Assembly (NCBI RefSeq): GCF_024204645.1
Contig: NZ_CP100351.1
Location: 3,126,001 to 3,190,000, forward strand
Origin: Desulfomicrobium sp. ZS1
GTDB lineage: Bacteria > Desulfobacterota > Desulfovibrionia > Desulfovibrionales > Desulfomicrobiaceae
DNA length: 64,000 bases
Reading direction: 5' to 3'
Part shown: in pieces, positions 1 to 6,179 of the stretch
Layout of the letters: each line of letters starts with the position of its first letter
Numbering within the stretch: the stretch's first letter is position 1
Position numbers and translations under genes: made by a program
The notes under the pieces: generated by a model
Told to the model about the DNA's origin: nothing
The model's input: only the letters and a program-made list of their open reading frames with translations
Database searches by the model: none

Positions 1-598
1 CGGACAGCATGAGCTGCTCGGCATTGGCCACATCGACCTCGGCCTGCAGCATATCGAGCTTGGGACGCAGGCCAACCTCGTAAAAAGCGGTGCTCACCTT
101 CAACTGCGACCGCAGACGGACAAGAGAATCCTCGGCAGAGCGGACATTCTCCCGAGCCTGCAACAAGCGCAAAAACGTGTCCTGAATGGCAACGATCAGC
201 TGCAGCTCGACATTGTCGATCTGCGATGCGGCCTGCTCCTTCTGTAAAATGGTTTTTTCATGCGTCGTCAGCAGGTTGAAACCCGTGAACAGCGGCTGAT
301 GCACGTTGAAGACAAGCTCCCAGTTATCAAGCGTGCCTGCGGTGAACCCAAGGGACTGCGGCCGCTCATCGAGCCGGGTATAGCCATACTGGGTGCTCAG
401 GGCTGGCCCAAAGGCGGCCTTGGCCGACTTGACGGCATAGTCCGACGCAGAAAGCGCTTCCCGGGCGGCCAGAATTGAAGGATTCGACTTGAGCCCGATC
501 TCCACGGCCTCACGCATGGTCAAGGTCTCTGCGCCCCAGGCAGAAAGAGAACATAGACAAAAAAAGATCAGGCACAGACTGCAGTTCCATATCTTCAT
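1..598 (-). CDS. TolC-family outer membrane efflux protein, N-terminal part (cut by window edge)
   Basis: Reading the minus strand from the ATG at 598 gives an open frame of 199 codons that runs off the window. The first 22 residues look like a signal peptide (hydrophobic run LCLIFFCLCSL, cleavage near AWGAE). The rest matches the TolC/OEP pattern: an early TMREAVEIGLKSNPSILAA helix, a QPLFTGF strand, then a long heptad-rich helix ending QARENVRSAEDSLVRLRSQL and VGLRPKLDMLQAEVDVANAE. Such proteins form the outer-membrane duct of tripartite efflux or type I secretion systems. No partner pump lies inside the window, so the substrate cannot be inferred. An upstream-facing promoter would lie in 600-720. 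Confidence 0.85.
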   Translation of the reverse strand, partial: MKIWNCSLCLIFFCLCSLSAWGAETLTMREAVEIGLKSNPSILAAREALSASDYAVKSAKAAFGPALSTQYGYTRLDERPQSLGFTAGTLDNWELVFNVHQPLFTGFNLLTTHEKTILQKEQAASQIDNVELQLIVAIQDTFLRLLQARENVRSAEDSLVRLRSQLKVSTAFYEVGLRPKLDMLQAEVDVANAEQLMLS

Positions 599-718
599 AA
601 AACACTCCGAAGCCGGTTGTTTGGATAGTTTTCCAGGCAATGAGGGCCGCATACTCTTCCCCGCCTCAAAAGGCCACCCCGCCTCCACGCCCGGCCCTTA
701 ACTTGTGAAGAAAAGAAC

Positions 719-747
719 TTGAACTCAAGCAGGATCTCGCTTATAAT
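719..747 (+). promoter_or_regulatory. Sigma-70-type promoter
   Basis: TTGAAC (719-724) and TATAAT (742-747) are separated by exactly 17 bases, giving a near-consensus -35 and a perfect -10. Transcription would begin near 754, about 28 bases before the 32-residue ORF at 782, and may continue into tRNA-Arg at 890. Confidence 0.75.
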
Positions 748-781
748 TTTTGACTAGATCATAATCAAGAGGAGGCATCCC

Positions 782-880
782 ATGTTTTCTGGACTTATTC
801 TTGCCCTGGGTCTTTGCTGCATCGGCCTGATCGTTTATTCCTTGAACAAGGAACACGGCCCCGACAAACATCATCATTAA
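782..880 (+). CDS. Small single-span membrane protein, 32 aa
   Basis: The ORF begins at ATG 782 after a strong ribosome binding site (AAGAGGAGG, about 768-775) and a consensus promoter. The product is one hydrophobic helix (FSGLILALGLCCIGLIVYSL) followed by a short polar tail ending GPDKHHH. The three terminal histidines could bind metal, but nothing else indicates function. Stop at 878-880 is ten bases before tRNA-Arg, so the mRNA may be co-transcribed with the tRNA. I do not recognise a family. Confidence 0.6.
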   Translation: MFSGLILALGLCCIGLIVYSLNKEHGPDKHHH

Positions 881-889
881 TCCCCTGTT

Positions 890-966
890 CCGCCCTTAGC
901 TCAGCTGGATAGAGTAGCGGACTTCGAATCCGTTGGTCGCATGTTCGAATCATGCAGGGCGGGCCA
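890..966 (+). tRNA. tRNA-Arg (anticodon TCG)
   Basis: Folds as a cloverleaf: acceptor CCGCCCT pairs with AGGGCGG, discriminator G, encoded CCA at 964-966. The anticodon stem GCGGA/TCCGT encloses loop CTTCGAA, anticodon TCG (reads CGA). The T stem GCATG/CATGC encloses TTCGAAT. Confidence 0.93.
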
Positions 967-1123
967 TTCAGGCGGATAACGATGCGGAGTGAAGGGTTGC
1001 CTCTCCGGTGACAACGGGTTTGCCGGGCGCGGACTCGATCACGATGAAGGAAATTCGGAAAGTGTAAAATTCCCTCTTGCCTTCGTCCCACCCTTTGCAT
1101 AAAAGCACCTCTCACCACACGAT

Positions 1124-1199
1124 GCCGGGGTAGCTCAGTCGGTAGAGCAGGGGACTGAAAATCCCCGTGTCGGCAGTTCAACTCTGTCCCCCGGCACCA
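1124..1199 (+). tRNA. tRNA-Phe (anticodon GAA), copy 1
   Basis: Acceptor GCCGGGG pairs with CCCCGGC; discriminator A and encoded CCA at 1197-1199. The anticodon stem GGGGA/TCCCC holds loop CTGAAAA, anticodon GAA. It is identical over its length to the copy at 1395-1470. Confidence 0.95.
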
Positions 1200-1208
1200 T
1201 GAAATCAA

Positions 1209-1233
1209 GGTCGCACTACGCGGCCTTTTTTTT
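1209..1233 (+). terminator. Terminator after tRNA-Phe copy 1
   Basis: GGTCGC (1209-1214) pairs with GCGGCC (1220-1225, one G-U), followed by eight T residues. It is duplicated together with the tRNA. Confidence 0.75.
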
Positions 1234-1394
1234 GTGCCCCGTCCGCTTCATATCACAGACAACATGCGATCCGGGAGCACCTGCGAACCGCCGCGGCTGA
1301 CGTTGGGGGAACCGAACATGGCACGTAATTTCATAAACTTCATTTTTGGACTTGCCAAAGCAGGCCGATTTCCATAGTAACGGTCTTCCGTTGA

Positions 1395-1470
1395 GCCGGG
1401 GTAGCTCAGTCGGTAGAGCAGGGGACTGAAAATCCCCGTGTCGGCAGTTCAACTCTGTCCCCCGGCACCA
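1395..1470 (+). tRNA. tRNA-Phe (anticodon GAA), copy 2
   Basis: Second, sequence-identical tRNA-Phe (acceptor GCCGGGG/CCCCGGC, anticodon GAA, CCA at 1468-1470), 271 bases downstream of copy 1. The about 30 bases after the CCA, including the terminator, are also nearly identical between copies. Upstream flanks are unrelated, so the duplicated block begins at or near the tRNA 5' end. Confidence 0.95.
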
Positions 1471-1479
1471 TGAAATCAA

Positions 1480-1502
1480 GGTCGCGCTATGCGGCCTTTT
1501 TT
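1480..1502 (+). terminator. Terminator after tRNA-Phe copy 2
   Basis: GGTCGC (1480-1485) and GCGGCC (1491-1496) form a stem followed by six T residues. Differs at only two positions from the copy at 1209-1225. Confidence 0.75.
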
Positions 1503-1692
1503 CTTTTCAAAAAGCGTGCAGAGCCTCCCGCGTTCCCGGACACCAGGCCCCCGCCAGCCGCACGGATATTGTCACGCATGCTACCTGCAGGCGATGCCCG
1601 GCTTCACGTTTCCGCCACAAATCTTGACGAAACCGGCCCGGAGCACCTAACCCGTGCTGATGCACCGGTCTTGAATCAGGAGAATTCCGCCC

Positions 1693-2280
1693 ATGCTTAT
1701 CACCCAACGACGCTTTTCAAACACCTTCACGTTCACGTTCGAGCCGGACACCCTGACCTACTCCAGGACCGACGCCTATGGTTCGCATTCCTTCGAACTG
1801 CCCTACGGCTCCATAGGCATGGACCCGCACCGGACCACGGAACGAAACGCGACCCTGTTCAACGGAGGGATTCTCCTTTCGGCCTGGGGACTGGCCCAGG
1901 CGGGATACGCAATGGCGCACGGCGACCTTCTCGGGATCATCTTCCTCTTCCCGGGTATCGCGTGCTTCCTGCTCCATGTTCTGGCCAAAATCGAGTTAAC
2001 ATCACTCGGCTCCGACGCCGGAGAAATCGTGCTGCTCCACGACAAGCAGTACGACCGCATCATGGAGACAATACAGGAACGCAGAAAAAAACAGCTGCTC
2101 GAATGGTATGGAAACATCAACTTCGCCAATGATCCCGAAGAGGAAATACGCAAATTCCACTGGCTCCACTCCCAGCATCTGATCAGCGAGGGCCAGTTGC
2201 AGCAGATCATCACAACCATCCGCAACGCCGACATCGAAGGACTGGACGGGATCGACGACCCTATCCCGCCCCAGCAATAA
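1693..2280 (+). CDS. Hypothetical membrane protein, 195 aa
   Basis: ATG 1693 follows a CAGGAG site at 1678-1683. The N-terminal about 55 residues are beta-rich and polar. They are followed by two hydrophobic segments (about 56-75, LFNGGILLSAWGLAQAGYAM, and about 80-98, LLGIIFLFPGIACFLLHVL), then a charged domain with YDRIMETIQERRKKQLLEWY. The layout (PH-like fold, hairpin of two membrane spans, amphipathic C-terminus) resembles small bacterial proteins with bacterial-PH domains, but I cannot assign a family. It stands alone between tRNA-Phe and a convergent gene. Confidence 0.75.
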   Translation: MLITQRRFSNTFTFTFEPDTLTYSRTDAYGSHSFELPYGSIGMDPHRTTERNATLFNGGILLSAWGLAQAGYAMAHGDLLGIIFLFPGIACFLLHVLAKIELTSLGSDAGEIVLLHDKQYDRIMETIQERRKKQLLEWYGNINFANDPEEEIRKFHWLHSQHLISEGQLQQIITTIRNADIEGLDGIDDPIPPQQ

Positions 2281-2283
2281 TCC

Positions 2284-2331
2284 CTCTGAAAACAGGGGTA
2301 TTGCGGGGAACAACCATTTTCAGAGCCCCTG
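2284..2331. repeat. Inverted repeat between convergent genes
   Basis: CTCTGAAAA (2284-2292) pairs with TTTTCAGAG (2317-2325), and directly adjacent CAGGGG (2293-2298) can pair with CCCCTG (2326-2331). The two pairings are mutually exclusive. The position between two convergent stops suggests a shared terminator, but neither stem has a clear T run. Confidence 0.35.
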
Positions 2332-2352
2332 GCTGGCCCCGCCCATCCTTTT

Positions 2353-3741
2353 TTAGAAGATCAACCCTGACCGCAGCCCGGCCCATCCATGGCCAAGGCG
2401 AAGCCGATCCAGAAATCCTCCCGCGCCGTTGTCCGCGCACTGTCCGATGGTCCAGTCCGCGCCGCGCCGCGTCCACTCTCCGGCATTGCCCACGGCGGCA
2501 CAGGCCCCGCAAAGGGCAAAGAGCGGCTCGTCATTTTCCGTATCGCCTACGGCCAGGGAATGCAGCACCGGCCATTTGGCCTGTTCCATGACGGTGCGGG
2601 CGGCCTGCCCTTTGTTGCCGCGCTTGGGCAAGAATTCCAGAAAATGCCGGTCACTGCGACAGCAATCCACGCCCAGTTCCGAAGCCAGAAGACGCAGCTC
2701 TTGCTCCCGTTGCAGGTCATCGCCGTCCACGATGCACAGAATCTTCAGCGCCTCACCCGGCAGGGGCGTCCGCGTGGGCCTTATTTCCCCGTAGCGGTCG
2801 AAAATCTCATCCAGGGATGCCGGCCACATTCCTCCCGTCTCGATACCCTGCGGTCGGTAAATGGCAATGGGCAATCCCCTGCTCTCAAGTGCGGCGCGCA
2901 ATGCATCCGCCGCGTCTCCGAGTTCGTCCAGAACGGTTATCCCATTCTTGTCCAGCAGACACGACCCGTTGCCCGCCACTTGAGTCGTCTCCAGCCCCAA
3001 TTCCAGGGCCAGCGGGGCGATGCTGAGCGGATGCTTGCCCGTGGCCAGGGAAAAGGCTCCGCCTGCCGCCACATAGGCCTTGACTGCGGCCTTGTTCGAA
3101 TCTGAGAGCCTGTCCCCGGGACGGATGAGCGTGTTGTCCACATCACAAAAAACCCAAGGCAGGGGGCGGTCGATGGCCAGATCCCGGGCCCATTCCAAAA
3201 ACCCGTCACGCACCTCGTCCACCATGATTCCGGCACGGCGAACCTTATCCGGATTGTGCGGGTTACGGATGGCTATATCCTGGAAACGGCGCGCAAAAGA
3301 GACCCGCCCGCCCACTCCCGCCGCACGCCAATCGGCCACGGTCACTGCCCGCACCAGCCAGGCTGCATCTGACAAAGGCTGGCGCTGCGCGTACTGTTCG
3401 CTCACGGCAGGATCCAGACCAGACTTCCGGCCCGCCCATGAATGGCGCAATACGCCCTCCGTGACCCACGGATGCTCCTCCTGATCGGCCAGGAACAGGG
3501 CGCCGTCCAGAGGATGATAGTCAAACCGACGTAGCGCCGGAGCGTATCCGATGTCATGCAACAGGGCCGACCGGATGAGCAACTGCGCATGTTCCGCAGA
3601 CAAGGAAAAACTGCCGGCAATATCTTTCGCAAAAGACGCGGCGTCACGCATGTGCGCAAGACGCGGCCCATGATCGGCAAAAAGGGACTCCAGGGCTCGG
3701 ATATCGAAACCCGACTCGAAGCAAGACGAAACGAAAGGCAT
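2353..3741 (-). CDS. HD-domain / Cof-type HAD phosphatase fusion, 462 aa
   Basis: Two domains are visible. Residues about 25-180 form an HD metal-dependent phosphohydrolase (LLHDIGYAP, HD pair at 62-63; further acidic/His positions WVTEGVLRHSWAG). Residues about 195-450 form a HAD IIB (Cof-like) phosphatase: motif I FCDVDNTLI near 200, motif II SLATGKH, motif III Lys in PKRGNKGQAARTV, motif IV GDTENDEPLF near 395. Start chosen at ATG 3741 with AGGA eight bases upstream. Each half normally occurs as a separate protein; the fusion suggests two sequential or alternative phosphate-ester hydrolyses on nucleotide or sugar phosphates. The substrate is unknown and there is no operon partner. Confidence 0.85.
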   Translation of the reverse strand: MPFVSSCFESGFDIRALESLFADHGPRLAHMRDAASFAKDIAGSFSLSAEHAQLLIRSALLHDIGYAPALRRFDYHPLDGALFLADQEEHPWVTEGVLRHSWAGRKSGLDPAVSEQYAQRQPLSDAAWLVRAVTVADWRAAGVGGRVSFARRFQDIAIRNPHNPDKVRRAGIMVDEVRDGFLEWARDLAIDRPLPWVFCDVDNTLIRPGDRLSDSNKAAVKAYVAAGGAFSLATGKHPLSIAPLALELGLETTQVAGNGSCLLDKNGITVLDELGDAADALRAALESRGLPIAIYRPQGIETGGMWPASLDEIFDRYGEIRPTRTPLPGEALKILCIVDGDDLQREQELRLLASELGVDCCRSDRHFLEFLPKRGNKGQAARTVMEQAKWPVLHSLAVGDTENDEPLFALCGACAAVGNAGEWTRRGADWTIGQCADNGAGGFLDRLRLGHGWAGLRSGLIF

Positions 3742-3873
3742 GTGATTTCCTATAAAAGATGATGGTGAGGAGCGAAGAGACAGGGACCGACGACCCGCAA
3801 AAAAAGTATTTCCCGTTTACTTTCAAGATGATTCGGCTTAGTCAGCAGAGCCTAATCATAGAGGATTGTGATC

Positions 3874-4089
3874 ATGAAACAAGCTGAAAATTTACTGCGG
3901 CAAGCGCAAAATAGTGTTCGACGACTAGGCATCCATCCCTTGGTTCTGGTCATTGGTCTTCTGTTTTGCCTATTTTTCCCACGCTTTTTCCTTCTCGCCG
4001 CCTTTGGCTACGGAGTCTATTGGGTGGTTAAAAACATCGGTTTCACCCGGCAAGGCCGGGGTGGACGCAAAGGCCGGGGAAGAAAGTAG
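3874..4089 (+). CDS. Small basic membrane protein, 71 aa
   Basis: ATG 3874 is preferred over the in-frame GTG at 3868 because AGAGGA at 3860-3865 is correctly spaced for it. The product has a short amphipathic N-terminus (KQAENLLRQAQNSVRRL), a hydrophobic stretch of about 35 residues that could cross the membrane once or twice (PLVLVIGLLFCLFFPRFFLL), and a strongly basic Gly-Arg-Lys tail (TRQGRGGRKGRGRK). It lies 30 bases upstream of another small membrane protein, so the two may be co-expressed. Function is not recognisable. Confidence 0.6.
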   Translation: MKQAENLLRQAQNSVRRLGIHPLVLVIGLLFCLFFPRFFLLAAFGYGVYWVVKNIGFTRQGRGGRKGRGRK

Positions 4090-4118
4090 ACCGATTTCAA
4101 TACAATGAGAGGCATTCC

Positions 4119-4307
4119 ATGGCTTCCAGTTCATCCTTTTTCATACGCATTCTCCGGGCCATCATTCACAGGGTCTGGACCGTCCTCTTTTTCCTGTCCG
4201 TCCTGTCGTTGCTTTCCGTTGCCAATCACTGGTGGGACATCATCGCAAGCGGTTATCATGCGCTGGAAAGCTGGATCCTGGCAGGAATAGAACTGATCCG
4301 CGGCTAG
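4119..4307 (+). CDS. Small membrane protein, 62 aa
   Basis: Starts at ATG 4119 with GAGAGG at 4108-4113. It carries a hydrophobic stretch (about 10-35, including VWTVLFFLSVLSLLSV), then a less hydrophobic amphipathic helix (IIASGYHALESWILAGIELI). No cysteine or charged motif points to a function. It ends three bases before the stop of a convergent small gene. Probably expressed with the 71-residue membrane protein just upstream. Confidence 0.5.
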   Translation: MASSSSFFIRILRAIIHRVWTVLFFLSVLSLLSVANHWWDIIASGYHALESWILAGIELIRG

Positions 4308-4310
4308 AAC

Positions 4311-4499
4311 TCACCCCTCTTCATCCAGCAATCTCTCATCGGTGTGAATTTCGTTCCAGGCCGGAGAACCCGGACTCGTCTCCCGTTGCCGGGGACGGGT
4401 CCTGCCCACGGGCGTGGATTCGGCAACCTCTTTTTCAATCTGCCGCCGGCGCTTGAAATTCCCCAAAATTCCATCCACTTTTTCGATTTTATCCGGCAT
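4311..4499 (-). CDS. Hypothetical small charged protein, 62 aa
   Basis: The ATG (4499-4497) follows the stop of the upstream cysteine-rich gene by one base (TGAAATG), an arrangement typical of translational coupling. The product (MPDKIEKVDGILGNFKRRRQ... ending DERLLDEEG) is hydrophilic with no recognised domain. No separate ribosome binding site is visible, so expression would depend on coupling. A longer in-frame reading starting at 4610 overlaps the upstream gene and is less likely. Confidence 0.4.
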   Translation of the reverse strand: MPDKIEKVDGILGNFKRRRQIEKEVAESTPVGRTRPRQRETSPGSPAWNEIHTDERLLDEEG

Positions 4500-4500
4500 T

Positions 4501-4980
4501 TCAAATATCCAACGCTTCAGGCGCTCGCCCGGAAATAATGGCCGCCAGTTGCTCGTGCCTGAGTTGATTCGATGCGGCCGGAACCTGCGGCATGCCATCG
4601 GGCTCCACAAAGTGTCCGTCCTCCCGCGAACCGGGTTTTACGCCATGTTCACAGGCTTCGCCAAGCCCGGGCAGAGGGCGCACCAGTTGCGGCTGGGGTG
4701 TCGCCCCGGGCATTCTGAACGGGTGGGCCGGACAGGGCGGCTGGGCGCCGATGGGAATGTCTGCGTTACAGTCCGCCACGGCTTCGGGGCTGCCCGCGCA
4801 CGCCAAGCAAAAGGCCGCGATACAGTTCTGTAGCGCAGCGTCCTCCCCGTCCTCGATCATCCGGCACGAATGCAGCGGACACGTGACATGTTCGCACTCC
4901 CGGACAAACGTGGGGCTTCCTCCCTGACAGCACAGACAGATTTTCCGGATCACACCGGACATTGCGTTCCTGGCGGCCAT
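4501..4980 (-). CDS. Cysteine-rich hypothetical protein, 159 aa
   Basis: ATG 4980 has an excellent site (AAGGAGAGGG) upstream. The N-terminal half carries nine cysteines: CLCC at 16-19, then CEHVTCPLHSC and CIAAFCLACAG, a spacing that suggests binding of zinc or an iron-sulfur cluster. The C-terminal half is Pro-rich and low in complexity, ending with a short helix (HEQLAAIISGRAPEAL). I recall no characterised homologue; a metal-binding or DNA-associated role is only an inference. Confidence 0.7.
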   Translation of the reverse strand: MAARNAMSGVIRKICLCCQGGSPTFVRECEHVTCPLHSCRMIEDGEDAALQNCIAAFCLACAGSPEAVADCNADIPIGAQPPCPAHPFRMPGATPQPQLVRPLPGLGEACEHGVKPGSREDGHFVEPDGMPQVPAASNQLRHEQLAAIISGRAPEALDI

Positions 4981-5109
4981 GCAACCCTCTCCTTGGTCCT
5001 GGCGGAATAGAATTGCTTCACCTTACGCGTGAAATTGGCGTGCATCAATGCCCAAAATGGAGAACCCCTGACTCCGCATCTAACCGGCAAAAACCATATT
5101 TCAAAAAAA

Positions 5110-5124
5110 ATGACCGACGGTCAT
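5110..5124. promoter_or_regulatory. 15-bp perfect palindrome, candidate operator
   Basis: ATGACCG-A-CGGTCAT is a perfect inverted repeat with one central base, ending eight bases before the -35 element of the aromatic supraoperon. Size and position suit a dimeric activator or repressor; the regulator is unknown. Confidence 0.4.
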
Positions 5125-5132
5125 AAAAATTC

Positions 5133-5162
5133 TTGACAGCCTCCTCGCAAACTGAGTAGTCA
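5133..5162 (+). promoter_or_regulatory. Candidate promoter of the aromatic supraoperon
   Basis: TTGACA at 5133-5138 is a perfect -35. The matching -10 at 5156-5162 (GTAGTCA) is weak, suggesting need for an activator or an alternative -10. Transcription from it would start just before the leader ORF at 5173. Confidence 0.4.
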
Positions 5163-5172
5163 GACAATCGTT

Positions 5173-5259
5173 ATGACAAACTCTTCCCTCAATCACAGCC
5201 TGTACTTTTTTTGGTACTTTTATTTTAGCAGAGCCTGTGGTCTGAGGGGACTGCTTTAG
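5173..5259 (+). CDS. Aromatic amino acid leader peptide, 28 aa
   Basis: ATG 5173 opens a 28-codon ORF ending at TAG 5257-5259. Residues 11-18, encoded by 5203-5226, are Y-F-F-W-Y-F-Y-F: eight aromatic residues in a row with three Tyr, four Phe and one Trp. The ORF lies 105 bases before a cluster making exactly these amino acids and is followed by a terminator with an alternative pairing partner. This is the hallmark of leader peptides in ribosome-mediated attenuation (trpL, pheL in enterobacteria), but covering all three aromatic residues. The ribosome binding site is weak. The peptide itself probably has no function; translation speed through the run is the signal. Confidence 0.8.
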   Translation: MTNSSLNHSLYFFWYFYFSRACGLRGLL

Positions 5260-5321
5260 CCGTATTCGACAGAAGCAAACCAACCTTAGGGCCGCAGGCG
5301 ACACGCCGGCGGCCCTTTTTT
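5233..5321 (+). promoter_or_regulatory. Transcription attenuator (antiterminator and terminator) of the aromatic supraoperon
   Basis: Terminator: GGGCCGC (5289-5295) pairs with GCGGCCC (5309-5315), extended by GGCG/CGCC around loop ACA, then six T residues (5316-5321). Antiterminator: GCCTGTGGTCT (5233-5243) pairs over 11 positions (three G-U) with GGGCCGCAGGC (5289-5299), destroying the terminator stem. The upstream segment lies 7-17 bases after the aromatic codons and just before the leader stop. A ribosome stalled on early aromatic codons leaves it free for antitermination, while one reaching the stop covers it and allows termination. AGCAG (5227-5231) with CTGCT (5251-5255) could form a competing hairpin. 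Confidence 0.75.
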
Positions 5322-5363
5322 ACATTTAAGGCCCCGGGCGCCCGGCCGAAACCGGAGGAAATC

Positions 5364-6170
5364 ATGAACATGGGAAAAAGCGTACGACTGGAGAGGATCT
5401 TCAACCGCAACACGGGCCGCAGCATCATCGTGCCCCTGGACCACGGGACCACGGTCGGCCCCATCGAAGGACTGGTCGACCTGCGCTCCACAGTGAACAA
5501 GGTGGCCGAAGGCGGAGCCAACGCGGTGCTCATGCACAAGGGCCTGCCGCGCTGCTCGCACCGGGGGCATGGCCGCGACGTGGGCCTCATCATCCATCTT
5601 TCGGCCAGCACCACGCTGTCCCCCTTCCCCAACGCCAAGATCCTGGTCGGCTCGGTGGAAGACGGGATCAAGCTCGGCGCGGATGCCGTGTCCGTGCACC
5701 TGAACCTCGGTGACGAGTCCGAGCGCGACATGCTACGCGACATGGGGCAGGTCGCCTCCAAGTGCGCCGAATGGGGCATGCCGCTCCTGGCCATGGTCTA
5801 CGCCCGCGGCCCCAAGGTCAAATCCGAATGGGATCCGGCTACCGTGGCGCACTGCGCACGTCTGGCGGAGGAACTGGGCGCCGACGTGATCAAGGTCGTG
5901 TACACCGGCGATCCGGAATCCTTTTCCAGAGTGACCGAAGGCTGCTGCATTCCCATCGTCATCGCTGGCGGCCCGCGCATGGACTCTCCGCGCGACATTC
6001 TGCAGATGGCCCACGACTCCATTGTCGCAGGCGGCGCAGGCCTGTCCATGGGACGCAACATCTTCCAGGCCGAAGACCCGACCCGCCTGGTGCAGGCCTT
6101 GCACGCCGTGGTGCACATGGACTACTCCGTCGATCAGGCCCTGGCCCTGCTCGAAGAACCCAAACTCTAG
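5364..6170 (+). CDS. 2-amino-3,7-dideoxy-D-threo-hept-6-ulosonate (ADH) synthase, class I aldolase family
   Basis: 268 residues of the archaeal-type fructose-bisphosphate-aldolase-like fold. Visible signatures are IIVPLDHGTTVGP (18-32), the substrate loop MHKGLP, and the Schiff-base Lys in LGADVIKVVYTGD, with phosphate-binding IVIAGGPR and GGAGLSMGRN. In the known pathway this enzyme condenses L-aspartate semialdehyde with 6-deoxy-5-ketofructose 1-phosphate, giving ADH, the precursor of 3-dehydroquinate without DAHP. Placement next to DHQ synthase II and pheA supports this over a glycolytic role. It is the first gene after the attenuator, with CGGAGGA as ribosome binding site. Confidence 0.88.
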   Translation: MNMGKSVRLERIFNRNTGRSIIVPLDHGTTVGPIEGLVDLRSTVNKVAEGGANAVLMHKGLPRCSHRGHGRDVGLIIHLSASTTLSPFPNAKILVGSVEDGIKLGADAVSVHLNLGDESERDMLRDMGQVASKCAEWGMPLLAMVYARGPKVKSEWDPATVAHCARLAEELGADVIKVVYTGDPESFSRVTEGCCIPIVIAGGPRMDSPRDILQMAHDSIVAGGAGLSMGRNIFQAEDPTRLVQALHAVVHMDYSVDQALALLEEPKL

Positions 6171-6179
6171 GTCCGTTTC

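Noticed and set aside
795-1479. Minus-strand ORFs over the tRNA genes (MISWCRGTELNCRHGDFQS...)
   Set aside because: These are antisense readings of the two tRNA-Phe genes and tRNA-Arg, a well-known artefact of automatic gene calling.
5289-5321. Simple terminator of an upstream gene
   Set aside because: The gene upstream points the other way, so the only transcript that can meet this terminator on the plus strand is the aromatic leader transcript.
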